From: Candidatus Levyibacteriota bacterium
GTDB lineage: Bacteria; Patescibacteriota; Microgenomatia; Levybacterales; UBA12049
Assembly (NCBI GenBank): GCA_023245475.1
Contig: JAHFKF010000058.1
Coordinates: forward strand, 1 to 8,367
DNA: 8,367 nucleotides
Direction: 5' to 3'
This document shows positions 1-7,350 of this stretch, in pieces (the stretch's first letter is position 1; each line of letters opens with the position of its first letter). The notes beneath the pieces were generated by a model that was not told where the DNA came from, did no database searches, and worked only from the letters and a program-made list of their open reading frames with translations. The position numbers were made by a program, and so were the translations under genes.

Positions 1-928
1 GTTTAAGATAACGCTGTCCTGAAGTCTTCTCAGCTTCTCTTCGCAGTTGCGCGATGAGTTCTGATAATTCAAGATTTTCAACACCTTCAAGAAGTGCTTC
101 TGAACCAGTCTTGATAGTGAAGAACATAGGGATATCATATTCCATGAGTTTGAAGTATTCATCTTCTGACAAAACACTACCTACTCGAAGACTCTTCAAA
201 AGCTTGGTGAAAGTATCTGAAATCTCATCAAGTTTCTTAAGTTCAGATTCAAGAGTTTCAGAGATTTTGATTTGCTTCTGTCGTTGTGAAAGATCAACTT
301 CTTCAGCAATAAGCTGCTTTTGTTCAGCACTTGCTTTACTTTGATTGACTTCTTTTTTCTTTGCATCCGCATCAGTGGCAATCTTTGAATCTTCATCTCC
401 CATTCTTTGATTAATACCTTCTTTTCGCTTTTCAATGGTCTGAAGAAAGATTTCAATTGCTTCTTTCTTCGCTTCTTCATCAATGTTTGTGATAAAGTAC
501 GATGCGTAGTAAATGATTGCTTCAAGACTCTTCTGTGGAACATCCAAGAGCAATGACAATGCGCTTGATGCACCCTTGAAGTACCAGACGTGTGCAACTG
601 GAGATGCTAATTGGATATGACCAAGACGTTCTCGACGGACACGTGAAAGAGTAACTTCAACACCACATTTGTCACAAATAATACCTCGGTAACGAATTCT
701 CTTATATTTACCACAATAACATTCCCAGTCTTTGGTTGGACCAAAGATTCTTTCGTCAAACAAACCATCTTTTTCTGGACGAAGTGTTCGGTAGTTGATA
801 GTTTCTGGCTTTGTAACTTCACCATATGACCATTGCAAAATGTCATCACTCTTGGCAAGAAGAAGCTTCAATGACTTAAAGTCAGAAATGTTCAAATCTT
901 TTAATAAGTTTTTACTTTTGTTATTCAT
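1..928 (-). CDS. rpoC: RNA polymerase beta' subunit, N-terminal part (cut by window edge)
   Basis: Largest subunit of RNA polymerase, forming the clamp and, further downstream, the catalytic centre. Only the first 309 codons are in the window, with no stop, so the Mg-binding NADFDGD region is not included. The start ATG at 926-928 follows the rpoB stop by 3 nt. Residues 33-67 read as the family's opening block (SYGEVTKPETINYRTLRPEK, then DGLFDERIFGP). The N-terminal zinc ribbon is intact, with Cys70, Cys72, Cys85 and Cys88 (ECYCGKY...CDKCGVEV). It is followed by RVRRERLGHIQLASPVAHVWY, split here as RVRRERLGHI and QLASPVAHVWY. Residues about 150-245 are highly charged and likely coiled-coil, occupying the place of the clamp-helix insert seen in Gram-positive type RpoC. 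Residues 253-309 (LSEDEYFKL..., SGQRYLK) match the segment that precedes the lid and rudder region. Translation is probably coupled to rpoB. Identification is certain; the missing part is simply outside the window. Confidence 0.97.
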   Translation of the reverse strand, partial: MNNKSKNLLKDLNISDFKSLKLLLAKSDDILQWSYGEVTKPETINYRTLRPEKDGLFDERIFGPTKDWECYCGKYKRIRYRGIICDKCGVEVTLSRVRRERLGHIQLASPVAHVWYFKGASSALSLLLDVPQKSLEAIIYYASYFITNIDEEAKKEAIEIFLQTIEKRKEGINQRMGDEDSKIATDADAKKKEVNQSKASAEQKQLIAEEVDLSQRQKQIKISETLESELKKLDEISDTFTKLLKSLRVGSVLSEDEYFKLMEYDIPMFFTIKTGSEALLEGVENLELSELIAQLRREAEKTSGQRYLK

Positions 929-931
929 AGA

Positions 932-3900
932 CTATTTTGCTTCCTCCTCAGCGGGTGCTGCTGGAAAATCAGGCTCTGCATCAATCTCTGGTTCTGGTTC
1001 AGCTTCTGCCTCTTCTGCTGGCGTTTCTGTTGCAACTTCATCCGCCTCAAGCGCATGTTCAAGCTCCAATACTTCAGCTTTTACTTCTTCGGCAGCCTTC
1101 TCTTCCTTTTCTTCAGAAGCTTCATTATACGCTACTGGGTCTGTTGGTACAACATTCAAAGCAAGTGATTGCAATTCTTTAATCAAAACCTTGAATGATT
1201 CTGGAACTTTTGGTGTTGGGATGTCTGTTCCCTTAACGATAGCTTCAAAAGCTTTTGCACGACCAACGACATCGTCAGACTTAAGTGTCAACATTTCTTG
1301 CAGGATGTATCGTGCACGATGTGCTTCAAGTGCCCAAACTTCCATTTCTCCAAGTCGCTGTCCTCCCATTTGTGCTTTACCACCAAGTGGCTGCTGAGTA
1401 ACCAAAGAGTATGGTCCAGTTGAACGTGCATGAGTCTTGTCTTCAACCATGTGGATAAGCTTCATGATGTATTCAATACCAACAACAACTGGATTCTCGT
1501 ATGGAAGACCTGTCTTACCATCAAACAATTGGCTCTTTCCATTTACTGGAAGACCTGCTTGCTTCAAAAGATCAACCATTCTATCTTCAGGAATCGTTTC
1601 AAATGCAGGAGCACCAATCTTAATGTTAAGCTTTTCAGCTGCAAACCCAAGATGAGCCTCAATGATCTGCCCCAAGTTCATACGAGCAAGAATAGACACA
1701 GGTGAGATGATAATATCAATTGAGGTACCATCAGCAAGGTAAGGCATGTCAGCAACAGGAAGGATTCGTGAAATAATACCTTTGTTTCCGTGTCGTCCAG
1801 CGAGCTTATCTCCTACGTTTACGTGTCTGAACTGAGCAACTTCAACAATGATCTTTCGCATGCAACCTGGTTCAAGTTCATCTCCAGCTTTGCGATCAAG
1901 GATTTGAACGTTAATAACAGTACCTCGCTCACCGTGAGGCATACGAAGTGACGTGTCTCGAACTTCACGAGCTTGTTCACCAAAGATAGCTCGAAGCAGT
2001 CTTTCTTCAGCTGTCAATTCAGTTTCACCTTTTGGTGCGATTTTACCGACAAGGATTGCGCCAGGTGCAACTTCTGAACCAAGGACAACGATACCATCTG
2101 GGTCAAGGTTTGCGAGATCTTCTTCTGATACGTTTGGAATGTCTCGAGTTGTTTCTTCAGGTCCAAGCTTTGTTTCAACAACTGCTGCTTCATACTTTTC
2201 AATATGAATAGAAGATAATACGTTCTCTTTGACCAATTTGTCTGAGATAACGATAGCGTCTTCGTAACCAAGACCGTCAAGTGATGTATATGCAATGAGC
2301 AAGTTTCGTCCAAGAGCAAGTTCTCCATTTTCAGCAGATGGACCGTCAATCAAGATATCACCTTTTTTGATTTCTTGTCCTTGAGTAACGAGTGGTCGTT
2401 GTGTGTATGCTGTTGCTTGTGATGTTCTCTCAAAGGTTTCAATCGGGTAGGTAACTTTTTCACCATCTTTACGTTCAATAGTTAACTTATTTGAGTCAAC
2501 AAAGAGTACTTTACCATCAAATGGAGCCTTAACAACACGACCCATAACTTCTGCAATAACACCTTCCATACCAGTTCCAACAGTTGGACTTTGTGGGTTA
2601 ACCAGTGGAACAGCCTGACATTGCATGTGGGTACCCATCAGAGCACGGTTAGCTTCGTCATGACCAATGAAAGGAATAAGTGATGCTGACGTACCAACAA
2701 CTTGTCGTGGAACAACGTCGATATAATCAATCAGTTCTCGATCCACTTCAATAAATTCACCTGCGTGTCGTGCCGGAACACGTGCTGAAAGGATTTCACC
2801 TTTGTCTGAAATAGAAATACCTGCGTGTGTAATGTAGTGCACGCGCTCGTCAGCAGCTGTCATATAGACAAGTTCATCAGTAATTTGGTTGTTAACAACT
2901 TTTTTGTAAGGAGATTCCAAGAAACCGTATTCATTAACTTTAGAATACAATGCCATGTAAGTAACCAAGCCAATGTTTGGACCTTCAGGACTTCGGACTG
3001 GACAAATTCTTCCGTACTGAGATGCGTTAATATCTCGGATCGAAAAGGCTGCACGCTCTCGTGAAATACCACCTGTACCCATAACGGTAAGACGGTTTAA
3101 GTTATCAATTTCTGAAAGTGGGTTTGTTTGGTCAAGGATTGTTGAAAGCTGTGATGTTCGGAAGAATTCGTTGATAGCTGCCATAATCGGACGTGCGTTA
3201 ATAAGGTTACCAACGGTAACCGGCACATCTGCTTGGATAAGACTCATTCTTTCTTTGATACTTCGCTCAACACGAAGCACACCGACTCGGAAAGCGTTGG
3301 TTGCAACAAGTTCACCAACACTTCGGATACGTCGATTTGAAAGACTATCAATGTCATCAACATAACCATTGCCTTGTTCAAGTTGGATAAGGCATGAAAT
3401 TGTTGAAACGATATCTTCAATAGTAAGCACTCGCTCTTCTGAATCATTGAATCCTGGGACATCGTGAAGTCTTTTGTTCATTTTGTATCGACCAACAGCA
3501 CCGAGATCATATCGTCTGTTGTTGAAGAACAAGTTTGTGAAGTATTCTTTTACTTTATCAAGAACAACTGGCTCGCCTGGATGCATTTTCTTGAAAATTT
3601 CAACTAGAGCTTCAGTTTCGTTTGTTGTTTCATCTTTAGCCAAAGTACTTTCAATAAGAGCAACTTTGCCGTCTTCACCCGCTAAATCTTTGAATTTCTC
3701 TTTCAATGCATCACTATCTGAGATACCCAATGCTCGAAGGAAGGTTGTTGCGAGAAACTTTCGGCGTCTATCGATCTTAACCGTAATCGTACCGTATCTT
3801 GTTGTGGCGAATTCAAGCCATGAACCATGTACTGGTCGAATTTCAGTTGAATAAAGTGTTTTACCAGTGATTTGGTCTTGATTACCGATGAAGAAAACAC

Positions 3901-4327
3901 CTGGAGATCTCACGAGCTGGTGAACAACTGCACGCTCAATACCGTTAACAATAAAGGTACCTCGAGTTGTCATTTGAGGGATATCACCCAAAAACACTTC
4001 AGCTTTGTGAGTTTCTTCTGTTTTTTTGTTAACTAACGTAACGTTAACGGTTAATGGAGCGTTATAGGTAAGACCTTTGATAAGTGCTGTTTCAGGATCA
4101 ATGGTAGGTTTACCAATTGCATGTTCATGGAAAGAAAGACTCCAGTTTTTACCAGTAAAGTCTTCAACAGGGGTAATTTCAGAAAGGATCTCACCAATGC
4201 CCTTTTCTTGAAATAGCTTATAGGACGCCTTTTGTACGGCAAGCAAATCAAGTTCAGGAAGGACATCATATTCCTTTCCCCAATTTTGTCGAATTATAGT
4301 GTCTTTGGCGTCAGAGTGCTTAGGCAT
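932..4327 (-). CDS. rpoB: RNA polymerase beta subunit
   Basis: Second-largest RNA polymerase subunit, lining the active-site channel opposite beta'. At 1131 residues it is shorter than E. coli (1342) or Bacillus (about 1190) and lacks the big lineage insertions. Landmarks in order: N-terminal lobe (VFLGDIPQMTTRGTFIVNG, 111-129; ERAVVHQLVRSPGVFF, 131-146); FNNRRYDLGAVGRYKMNKRL (268-287); the rifampicin-cluster region (391-420, DQTNPLSE at 399-406); GRICPVRSPEGPNIGL (439-454); GRNLLIAY and GYEDAIVIS (673-695); GDKLAGRHGNKGIISRILP (839-857) with the two conserved active-site lysines at 841 and 849; C-terminal clamp segment GGKAQMGGQRLGEMEVWALE (982-1001). After about residue 1062 comes a 66-residue Glu/Ala/Pro-rich acidic tail beyond the usual end of the protein. 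The ATG at 4327 is the first in frame after an in-frame TAA at 4352-4354, and the N-terminus aligns well with the family. No close Shine-Dalgarno is seen: AGAGGA lies 19 nt upstream. The gene ends with TAG. In place of E. coli Q513, H526 and S531 the pocket has Thr396, Asn409 and Thr414. Confidence 0.99.
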   Translation of the reverse strand: MPKHSDAKDTIIRQNWGKEYDVLPELDLLAVQKASYKLFQEKGIGEILSEITPVEDFTGKNWSLSFHEHAIGKPTIDPETALIKGLTYNAPLTVNVTLVNKKTEETHKAEVFLGDIPQMTTRGTFIVNGIERAVVHQLVRSPGVFFIGNQDQITGKTLYSTEIRPVHGSWLEFATTRYGTITVKIDRRRKFLATTFLRALGISDSDALKEKFKDLAGEDGKVALIESTLAKDETTNETEALVEIFKKMHPGEPVVLDKVKEYFTNLFFNNRRYDLGAVGRYKMNKRLHDVPGFNDSEERVLTIEDIVSTISCLIQLEQGNGYVDDIDSLSNRRIRSVGELVATNAFRVGVLRVERSIKERMSLIQADVPVTVGNLINARPIMAAINEFFRTSQLSTILDQTNPLSEIDNLNRLTVMGTGGISRERAAFSIRDINASQYGRICPVRSPEGPNIGLVTYMALYSKVNEYGFLESPYKKVVNNQITDELVYMTAADERVHYITHAGISISDKGEILSARVPARHAGEFIEVDRELIDYIDVVPRQVVGTSASLIPFIGHDEANRALMGTHMQCQAVPLVNPQSPTVGTGMEGVIAEVMGRVVKAPFDGKVLFVDSNKLTIERKDGEKVTYPIETFERTSQATAYTQRPLVTQGQEIKKGDILIDGPSAENGELALGRNLLIAYTSLDGLGYEDAIVISDKLVKENVLSSIHIEKYEAAVVETKLGPEETTRDIPNVSEEDLANLDPDGIVVLGSEVAPGAILVGKIAPKGETELTAEERLLRAIFGEQAREVRDTSLRMPHGERGTVINVQILDRKAGDELEPGCMRKIIVEVAQFRHVNVGDKLAGRHGNKGIISRILPVADMPYLADGTSIDIIISPVSILARMNLGQIIEAHLGFAAEKLNIKIGAPAFETIPEDRMVDLLKQAGLPVNGKSQLFDGKTGLPYENPVVVGIEYIMKLIHMVEDKTHARSTGPYSLVTQQPLGGKAQMGGQRLGEMEVWALEAHRARYILQEMLTLKSDDVVGRAKAFEAIVKGTDIPTPKVPESFKVLIKELQSLALNVVPTDPVAYNEASEEKEEKAAEEVKAEVLELEHALEADEVATETPAEEAEAEPEPEIDAEPDFPAAPAEEEAK
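943..948 (-). promoter_or_regulatory. Shine-Dalgarno of rpoC inside the rpoB 3' end
   Basis: The sense strand reads AGGAGG, within TGAGGAGGAAG. It is formed by the last Glu codons of rpoB (GAG GAG GAA), 14 nt before the rpoC ATG (12 nt if counted from the end of GGAGGAA). The spacing is on the long side. It is the clearest ribosome-binding site in the window, and it supports both the rpoC start at 928 and translational coupling with rpoB. Confidence 0.6.
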
Positions 4328-4367
4328 TTTTATATGGACAGGCAGATCCTCTTAACAAGCAACAAAA

Positions 4368-4393
4368 GATACATGGGGTATCCCCCGTGTATC
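4368..4393 (-). terminator. Hairpin plus T-run in the rpoB leader: attenuator or terminator
   Basis: The sense strand shows arms GATACACGGGG and CCCCATGTATC around a GATA loop: 11 pairs with one C-A mismatch. The stem extends by pairing of the preceding AAAG with the following TTTT. A T-rich run (TTTTGTTG) follows directly. It has the form of an intrinsic terminator. It lies downstream of the predicted rpoB promoter and about 40 nt before the rpoB ATG. It could terminate read-through from the Nudix gene or act as a partial attenuator on rpoBC. Read on the plus strand the stem is also followed by CTTTTTG, but no plus-strand gene needs it. Confidence 0.6.
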
Positions 4394-4416
4394 CTTTTTG
4401 AAAGAGAGTAATGTTT

Positions 4417-4446
4417 TTTATACCATAGGACAGTTCATCATGTCAA
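4417..4446 (-). promoter_or_regulatory. Predicted sigma-70 type promoter of rpoBC
   Basis: The sense strand has a perfect -35 box TTGACA (4441-4446), an 18-nt spacer ending in TGG, and a -10 box TATAAA (4417-4422), which gives an extended -10 (TGGTATAAA). The predicted start point is near 4409, leaving a leader of about 80 nt that contains the hairpin at 4368-4393. A 7-bp inverted repeat (TCATCAT / ATGATGA, 4435-4461) overlaps the -35 box and could be an operator, or chance. This is the best promoter match seen in the window. Confidence 0.75.
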
Positions 4447-4465
4447 TAAGCAAAATGATGATTTA

Positions 4466-5398
4466 CTACTCCAAAACATCCTTATTAAACTGTCTAGCCA
4501 CGAAGTAAAATGCATCACCAAAAAGCTTAGGTGTTTTTCGTATTGTTTGCTGTAAGTGTTGGGGGGTAAATGCTTTTACACTAACGGCTTCATGGTTTAA
4601 TTCTGGCTTTTCATCTGAGGTAATTTCATACACGATAAAGAGATGATTTTCGTGGCGTCCTAAAACGGTTCGATTAAAAATTGCTTTGCCAACAAGTTTG
4701 TACGTAAAGTCTTTATATCCCATCTCTTCCATTGCTTCTCGCTTGATTGCCTCATCCTCAGTCTCTCCTGATCGCACATGTCCGCCAATAGGATGTACAT
4801 ACTGCCCTGCATCCTGTCTATCACTGGCTTGTTTAACGAGTAACATCTTTCCTGCAGAAGTCTTTACTTCCCCAATCACCGTTCGATGAAGCAGACCCAA
4901 CTTGTGTGCTTTTGTCTTGGCTGTTTTATACAAAATCTCATTCTGATCATCAACAACATCAACCATCTCAGCTTTATAATGTGCTTCATATTCTTTCAGA
5001 TCAAGCTTGGTAATAATTGATAATGGCCTAGGTAATGCATCGAGAGAAAACCAGCCAATTGCATCGCATTTGTCCGGCTCTTTAATCGTTGGCACTTGCC
5101 CAGGTTTAATACGAGCAAGAAATGTGGTTGCTACCCAATGCTGCTTCTCCGCAGGAATCAGGTGATCGGCTGTGGGGAATTGTTCGATAATATCAAGCTC
5201 AACTCCATACTCTTCGTAAATTTCACGCTTGGCTGCTTCTTCAAGTGTCTCACCAAACTCAACATTGCCCCCTGGCGTTTCCCAATGTCCCTGTTCATTC
5301 TTGGTGTTTTTACTCCGCTTCGCAAGAAACAGCTCTCCTTTGTCATTAAATATCATTGCTCCGGCTGAAACACCAATATAATCACGTCCCTTCCTCAT
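4466..5398 (-). CDS. Tandem two-domain Nudix hydrolase
   Basis: Predicted pyrophosphohydrolase acting on nucleoside-diphosphate-linked compounds; the substrate is not predictable from sequence. Two complete Nudix boxes (GX5EX7REUXEEXGU) are visible. Numbered from the chosen ATG, box 1 starts at Gly44 (GNVEFGE, then REIYEEYGV), with metal-binding Glu62 and Glu63. Box 2 starts at Gly206 (GHVRSGE, then REAMEEMGY), with Glu224 and Glu225. Domain 1 (about 8-130, WETPGGNVEFGETLEEA and EPDKCDAIGWFSLDALP) resembles NUDT15/MutT-like NTP pyrophosphatases. Domain 2 (about 145-290, EMVDVVDDQNEIL followed by HRTVIGEV) resembles the isomerase-like/YfcD type that begins with a VDVVDE-like strand. Both look active. 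The ATGs at 5398 and 5404 are equally possible starts. A TTG at 5431 is also in frame, but the residues it adds fit no family pattern. The gene lies about 47 nt after the permease stop, with no obvious promoter between, so co-transcription is likely. It ends with TAG 20 nt before the rpoB -35 box. Confidence 0.93.
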   Translation of the reverse strand: MRKGRDYIGVSAGAMIFNDKGELFLAKRSKNTKNEQGHWETPGGNVEFGETLEEAAKREIYEEYGVELDIIEQFPTADHLIPAEKQHWVATTFLARIKPGQVPTIKEPDKCDAIGWFSLDALPRPLSIITKLDLKEYEAHYKAEMVDVVDDQNEILYKTAKTKAHKLGLLHRTVIGEVKTSAGKMLLVKQASDRQDAGQYVHPIGGHVRSGETEDEAIKREAMEEMGYKDFTYKLVGKAIFNRTVLGRHENHLFIVYEITSDEKPELNHEAVSVKAFTPQHLQQTIRKTPKLFGDAFYFVARQFNKDVLE

Positions 5399-5445
5399 AA
5401 ACATCTCAACTATAAGCAATTGAAGAAACAATTACAAGTAATTGA

Positions 5446-7236
5446 TTATTTTGCAGCAAGCTTCGTACTATTTCTTTTGGAAAACCGTGAAATTCCTGCC
5501 TTAGCCAAAGCTGAATTGAAGTGAATAATACTAATATCTTCCTCTGCATCAGCTTCAATGGTTTGAATAAATTGCAACTCATCTTTACGAGCTTGCTCAG
5601 CTCGTACGCGTTCCACATCAGCAATACCAGATTGCAATGCTCGAAACAAGGCATGCTTTTCAGCGTGAGCTTGCGTATGCCGAAGACGTTTAAATTCACG
5701 GATACGTGCTTGCGCCATACGACGCTGCCTGGTCTCTTCAATCTCAGTCTTAATAGATCGCAACTGATTAAGTGCAGCGATATGCTCTCGAACGGTACGA
5801 AGCCGCTCAAAGGACAGTTCTGGATCATGAAGTAACAGAATAATCTGTTTTTTTAAGAGAGCAATTTCATGTCTTGTTGCAGCGTATCCCTTTTTGAGAT
5901 ATGATCTCCTCCGTACATAGGTAAGAACAGTCTGTGCAAGAGCATAGGTGACCCCACCAAACAACAACCAAGCGACCCCTAATTTTACCCCAGCTTGCCC
6001 ACTGGTATAGAGTGCTGCTCCTAATAAAAGCAAACACCCACCAAATGCTAATGGAATAATGACATAGGGTGCAGGCGTCTTAAAGGTGGATATAATCGGT
6101 GACCGACGACGAGCAACAATAACAGCAATCAAGGGGAAAAGAAATTGCAACACATATAAAAAGCTACCAATGGCAGCAAGCAAACCAACATTGCCAATGA
6201 AAGCAAACAACATGAGAAACAATCCATTTGCCAGAACAGCAACCCAAGGTACTTTGGTCTCTGGATGTAGTTTTGCAAAAAAACGAGGGATTAATCCATC
6301 ACGTGCCATAGCAAACGTAACTCGAGATGTTGCGATAAGTACCGCATTTACTGTTGCTGCAGTTGTTAACGCCGCAATAAGCGCAATCACTTGCTGTCCG
6401 CTACCTCCAAAAATCTGTCGTGCAGCATCTGCAAGCGGAGTTTTGCTGTGTAATTGCTGAGATGAGAGTGCGCCCGCAGTAGTTGCAGTAACCAACAGAT
6501 AGAGCAGCAAAACAACTCCCAACGTAATTAAAAACGCAAAGGGAAGAGCCCGTTGGGGATTTTTGATCTCTTCACCTGTGGTAGCAATCATATCAAAACC
6601 AGCTAAGGCAAGAAATGCAAAGGGCGCCATTGCAAGAACACCACCAATGCTATGCGGAAGTATCAAAGCAAACAACGCACCGTTATGCAAAGATGCTGTT
6701 ATATAGACTAGCCCAGCCGCACTACCAACCATCAATATCACAGCGACCGGGAGTACAATTCCTTTTTGAACACGACCAAAAAATTGCCCTCCTGCAAGAT
6801 TGATAGCAGTAAGCACCACAATAAGACCAATGCTACTGAGAAAGGGATTACTGTCCTTTACAAAAGGTAGCAGGCCTGTTAGCGCTTGATGAAAATAGTG
6901 GCCAAATCCGAGGACGACATAGCTTCCAATAAAAAGCCATGCACTTGCATAAATCCACCCCATCAAAAATCCCCAATGACGCCCCAAAATAACGTAGGCA
7001 AAGGCATAGCCCCCTCCTGCGCTCGGATAACGACAAGAAAGTTCAGTATAGGGAAGTAAAATAAGAAGTGCTACCCCTGCCGCTACAACAAAAGAAAGGA
7101 GTGCACCCAAGGAGCCTGCTTGCCCAATCATCATGCCAACCAACACAAATATTGCACCACCAATGGTGCCGCCTATCCCCAAAGAGATTAGCTCTCGTAG
7201 TCCCATTGTTCGTTGTAATTTTGGTGCACGTTGCAT
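5446..7236 (-). CDS. APC-superfamily amino acid permease with long charged C-terminal tail
   Basis: Predicted inner-membrane amino acid transporter of the amino acid-polyamine-organocation superfamily; the substrate cannot be told. Residues 1-440 hold about 12 hydrophobic segments (roughly 14-36, 42-62, 86-113, 133-150, 160-181, 195-218, 232-254, 281-303, 330-350, 353-375, 390-410, 417-440). TM1 carries the broken-helix substrate motif GIGGTIGGAIF (20-30). TM6 and the following loop read FAFLALAGFD then TTGEEIKNPQRALP (206-232), the hallmark of the cationic amino acid transporter/YfnA-like group. TSRVTFAMARDGLIP (303-317) after TM8 is also typical. Residues 441-596 are unusual: about 155 Arg/Lys/Glu/Gln-rich residues, largely helical and likely coiled-coil (RHEIALLKKQ, RTVREHIAALNQLRS, QRRMAQARIREFKRLRH), cytoplasmic by the positive-inside rule. 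The ATG at 7236 leaves only ten residues before TM1. There is no clear Shine-Dalgarno. The gene seems richer in G+C codons than rpoB. Confidence 0.93.
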   Translation of the reverse strand: MQRAPKLQRTMGLRELISLGIGGTIGGAIFVLVGMMIGQAGSLGALLSFVVAAGVALLILLPYTELSCRYPSAGGGYAFAYVILGRHWGFLMGWIYASAWLFIGSYVVLGFGHYFHQALTGLLPFVKDSNPFLSSIGLIVVLTAINLAGGQFFGRVQKGIVLPVAVILMVGSAAGLVYITASLHNGALFALILPHSIGGVLAMAPFAFLALAGFDMIATTGEEIKNPQRALPFAFLITLGVVLLLYLLVTATTAGALSSQQLHSKTPLADAARQIFGGSGQQVIALIAALTTAATVNAVLIATSRVTFAMARDGLIPRFFAKLHPETKVPWVAVLANGLFLMLFAFIGNVGLLAAIGSFLYVLQFLFPLIAVIVARRRSPIISTFKTPAPYVIIPLAFGGCLLLLGAALYTSGQAGVKLGVAWLLFGGVTYALAQTVLTYVRRRSYLKKGYAATRHEIALLKKQIILLLHDPELSFERLRTVREHIAALNQLRSIKTEIEETRQRRMAQARIREFKRLRHTQAHAEKHALFRALQSGIADVERVRAEQARKDELQFIQTIEADAEEDISIIHFNSALAKAGISRFSKRNSTKLAAK

Positions 7237-7262
7237 AATGGTACGATAAAAATAGTGACATC

Positions 7263-7291
7263 ATTGTATAGTGAGTGTCCACCCGTCACAA
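7263..7291 (-). promoter_or_regulatory. Possible promoter of the permease-Nudix unit
   Basis: The sense strand reads TTGTGA (7286-7291, 4 of 6 to the -35 consensus), a 17-nt spacer, and TACAAT (7263-7268, 5 of 6 to the -10 consensus). The -10 lies 26 nt before the permease ATG, which would give a leader of about 20 nt. The match is moderate and unsupported by any other evidence. Confidence 0.4.
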
Positions 7292-7350
7292 AGGTGGTAA
7301 AAGATACGAACTAGGATAGTCACATAGTAATCATTTTAGGGGAATCAAAC

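Noticed and set aside
196..858. Minus-strand open frames inside rpoC at 196-597 and 607-858
   Set aside because: They lie in another frame of rpoC, which is continuous from 928 to the window edge and matches the family throughout.
795..1397. Long plus-strand open frame rich in Ser and Ala opposite the rpoB 3' end
   Set aside because: It is the antisense shadow of the Glu/Ala-rich RpoB tail and clamp codons; low-complexity Ser/Ala content and lack of a ribosome-binding site argue against a gene.
4368..4400. The rpoB leader hairpin as a plus-strand terminator
   Set aside because: There is no plus-strand gene upstream that would need it; the minus-strand reading is the relevant one.
4435..4461. 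TCATCAT / ATGATGA inverted repeat overlapping the rpoB -35 box as an operator
   Set aside because: Seven-bp arms of simple AT-rich sequence with a 13-nt gap are likely by chance; noted under the promoter but not claimed as a site.
5406..5828. Minus-strand frame overlapping the permease 3' end and Nudix 5' end
   Set aside because: It is out of frame with both real genes, is Leu/Arg/Ser-rich without pattern, and has no plausible start signal.
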